Source: Hydrogenimonas sp. (GTDB lineage: Bacteria; Campylobacterota; Campylobacteria; Campylobacterales; Hydrogenimonadaceae). Taken from it: DNA of 7,060 bases. The position numbers and the translations under genes are program-made. Below are positions 5,753 through 7,060 of this stretch, in pieces. The DNA lies in assembly GCA_021647345.1 (NCBI GenBank), contig JAKIUX010000045.1, positions 1 through 7,060 on the forward strand, in the 5' to 3' direction. The notes below the pieces were generated by a model. The model was not told the origin of the DNA. It was given only the letters and a program-made list of their open reading frames with translations, and did not search any database. Each line of letters begins with the position of its first letter. Within the stretch, counting starts at the first letter, position 1.

Positions 5753-6867
5753 CAGTTTTTCTCCTTCTTGATCAGTCTGCTGCCTATAAAAAGTGTAAAG
5801 AGAGCATAGAGCGCCAATATTAGCAGGTATAGACGGCTTTTCGGTGAATCGAGCCCCTGCCCTATCAAAAATGTGTCGTAGATGATGTGGTTGTAGTACA
5901 TTACAGGGTATATATGCGCTTCGATTTTCGATTCGCCGCTCATGGATGATATCGGCATAAGCATTCCGGAGTACAAAAAGCCGGGAATTATAGTAATTAT
6001 GATGGTCAAGACTATGGCCACTATCTGAGCTCTTGTAATAACCGAAACGAGAAGGCCGATGCCTATACTCGAGAGTATGTATAGCTCCGAAGAGATCCAA
6101 TATAGAAAGAAGCTTCCTCTAAAAGGTACCTCAAAAAGCCATGTGGCCCAAAGAAAGAGTATCAATATGTTGACGGAGTGGAGCATAAATACCGGGATGA
6201 TCTTTGCCAGAATGAACTCACCTCTGCTTACAGGCGAGGAGTAGAAGTTGAATATTGTCCCCTCCTCCTTCTCTTTGACGATCAGAAGTGCCGAGAGTAT
6301 CGCCGGAGCGACCAGCAGAACAAGACCAATGAGTCCCGGCACGATTGCATCTTCGTCACGCATAGCCTGATTGAAAAGGTTTCGGCTGCTTATAGTTATA
6401 AGGTTTTCTGGGCTCTCTTTTATTATAGAGAGTGCCGCATTGAAAATCACCCCCTTGACGTAGTTCTCCATTGTAGAGGCCCGAACCGGAAAGGCTCCGT
6501 CTATAAAAACGGCGACTTCAGGTCTCTCTTTATGTATCAAACCCTTTTCGAGACCGTCCGGAATCACTATGAGAATATCGGTTTTTGCCCTTTTGACACT
6601 CTGCAGAGCCTCCTGCAAAGAGACTCCAGTTTCTATTCTGGTATCGAAATATTTTGAGTTTTGAAAATGTTGAGCCAAATCTTGAGAAATTTTACTCAGG
6701 TCGTTATCTACTATAAGCGTTCTCGCGTGGGTTACTTCCATTCTAATTCCATATCCGAAAAGTATTATTATCATTGTAGGAAGTATATAGACTATGGCTA
6801 TCATCTTAGAGCGAATTAGCTCTTTGAACTCTTTTAGCATATAGGCTTTTATGACGCCGAAACTCAT
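5752..6867 (-). CDS. ABC-2 type transporter permease, first of two
   Basis: The 371-residue protein has the same architecture as its neighbour. There is an N-terminal helix (22-40), a periplasmic domain to about 180, and a C-terminal membrane bundle (about 183-197, 222-245, 254-274, 281-299 and 346-362). KEKEEGTIFNFYSSPVSRGE (198-217) is the conserved loop after the second helix, and AIVPGLIG (184-191 region start) is the usual entry to the bundle. The two permeases probably form a heterodimer, as in YhhJ-type exporters with paired membrane subunits. Its start overlaps the ATPase stop (ATGA). Drugs, lipids or polysaccharides are known substrates in the wider family; nothing here selects among them. 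Confidence 0.88.
   Translation of the reverse strand: MSFGVIKAYMLKEFKELIRSKMIAIVYILPTMIIILFGYGIRMEVTHARTLIVDNDLSKISQDLAQHFQNSKYFDTRIETGVSLQEALQSVKRAKTDILIVIPDGLEKGLIHKERPEVAVFIDGAFPVRASTMENYVKGVIFNAALSIIKESPENLITISSRNLFNQAMRDEDAIVPGLIGLVLLVAPAILSALLIVKEKEEGTIFNFYSSPVSRGEFILAKIIPVFMLHSVNILILFLWATWLFEVPFRGSFFLYWISSELYILSSIGIGLLVSVITRAQIVAIVLTIIITIIPGFLYSGMLMPISSMSGESKIEAHIYPVMYYNHIIYDTFLIGQGLDSPKSRLYLLILALYALFTLFIGSRLIKKEKN
5761..5766 (-). promoter_or_regulatory. Ribosome binding site of the second permease
   Basis: AAGGAG on the minus strand, 8 bases before the ATG at 5752. It settles the start against the long upstream open frame. Confidence 0.8.
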
Positions 6868-7060
6868 CCATCATCCTTGTAATATCTCAAAAAGATATCT
6901 TCGAAGCTTTTTGCGCCAGGATGTTTTTTGTAAAGGTTCTCCACCGTGTCGTCTGCAACCTTTTTGCACTGTTTCAGAAGCGCAATTCGGTCGCAATATT
7001 CAGCCTCGCTCATATAGTGCGTCGTAATAAGTATAGATATTTCCCACCTCTCTTTCAAAA
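6864..7060 (-). CDS. ABC transporter ATP-binding protein, C-terminal part
   Basis: The 5' end lies beyond the window. About 64 residues are visible. ISILITTHYMSEAEYCDRI holds the switch (H-loop) histidine, encoded at 7017-7019. It is followed by the strand IALLKQCKKVADDT and the short C-terminal tail typical of ABC-2 exporter ATPases. The Walker A, Walker B and signature motifs are off the edge, so activity cannot be judged. The stop overlaps the first permease start. The position usually held by a glycine in the GxxVAxDT turn reads Cys-Lys-Lys, a small oddity. Confidence 0.88.
   Translation of the reverse strand, partial: LKERWEISILITTHYMSEAEYCDRIALLKQCKKVADDTVENLYKKHPGAKSFEDIFLRYYKDDG

Noticed and set aside
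5753..6100. 116-codon N-terminal extension of the second permease
   Set aside because: It is a shadow of the first permease in another frame; overlap and ribosome site fix the start at 5752.
6178..6657. Plus-strand open frame of 159 codons inside the first permease
   Set aside because: It is antisense to a well-supported membrane protein gene, has no family motifs, and its composition is that of reverse-complemented hydrophobic codons.
1..7060. tRNA, rRNA, CRISPR array, transposase, integrase or attachment site
   Set aside because: None seen: no repeat-spacer pattern, no conserved RNA stems, no recombinase motifs, and coding density is uniform.

Overview
The window looks like part of a sulfur-oxidising member of the Campylobacterota (Epsilonproteobacteria). 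That lineage is an inference from three things: moderate-to-low GC with AT-rich spacers, tightly overlapping operons of small genes, and a sulfide:quinone oxidoreductase (SQR) next to an ExbB/ExbD pair. No ribosomal marker is present, so the genus stays open.

Layout, plus strand. At 1-649 are the end of an ExbB/TolQ-type proton-channel gene and a complete exbD, overlapping by ATGA. At 650-884 is an AT-rich spacer holding a long imperfect hairpin, short TTGAT/ATCAA dyads and two TATAAT boxes. At 885-2520 is a two-gene unit, sqr followed by an unlisted 54-codon gene, closed by a clean 9-bp hairpin terminator. At 2579-3406 is a peptide-deformylase-like gene that has lost every metal ligand and the catalytic glutamate and carries a C-terminal membrane region. 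At 3454-4444 are msrA (possibly exported), a Bfd-like [2Fe-2S] protein and a ribbon-helix-helix-like small protein, with overlapping or nearly overlapping ends.

Layout, minus strand. From the right edge back to 4449 runs an ABC-2 export operon: the end of an ATPase, two permeases and a 74-codon winged-helix-like protein, each overlapping the next by one to four bases. It meets the plus-strand operon tail to tail, with four bases between the stop codons.

Functionally, SQR would feed electrons from sulfide to the quinone pool at the inner membrane. MsrA and the Fe-S protein suggest redox repair or redox handling. ExbB/ExbD harness the proton gradient, usually for TonB-dependent import, although no tonB is visible here. 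The ABC operon is an exporter of unknown substrate. The most unusual items are the degenerate deformylase/membrane fusion, the small protein coupled to sqr, and the hairpin-rich spacer in front of sqr. I see no tRNA, rRNA, CRISPR array, insertion sequence or integrase.
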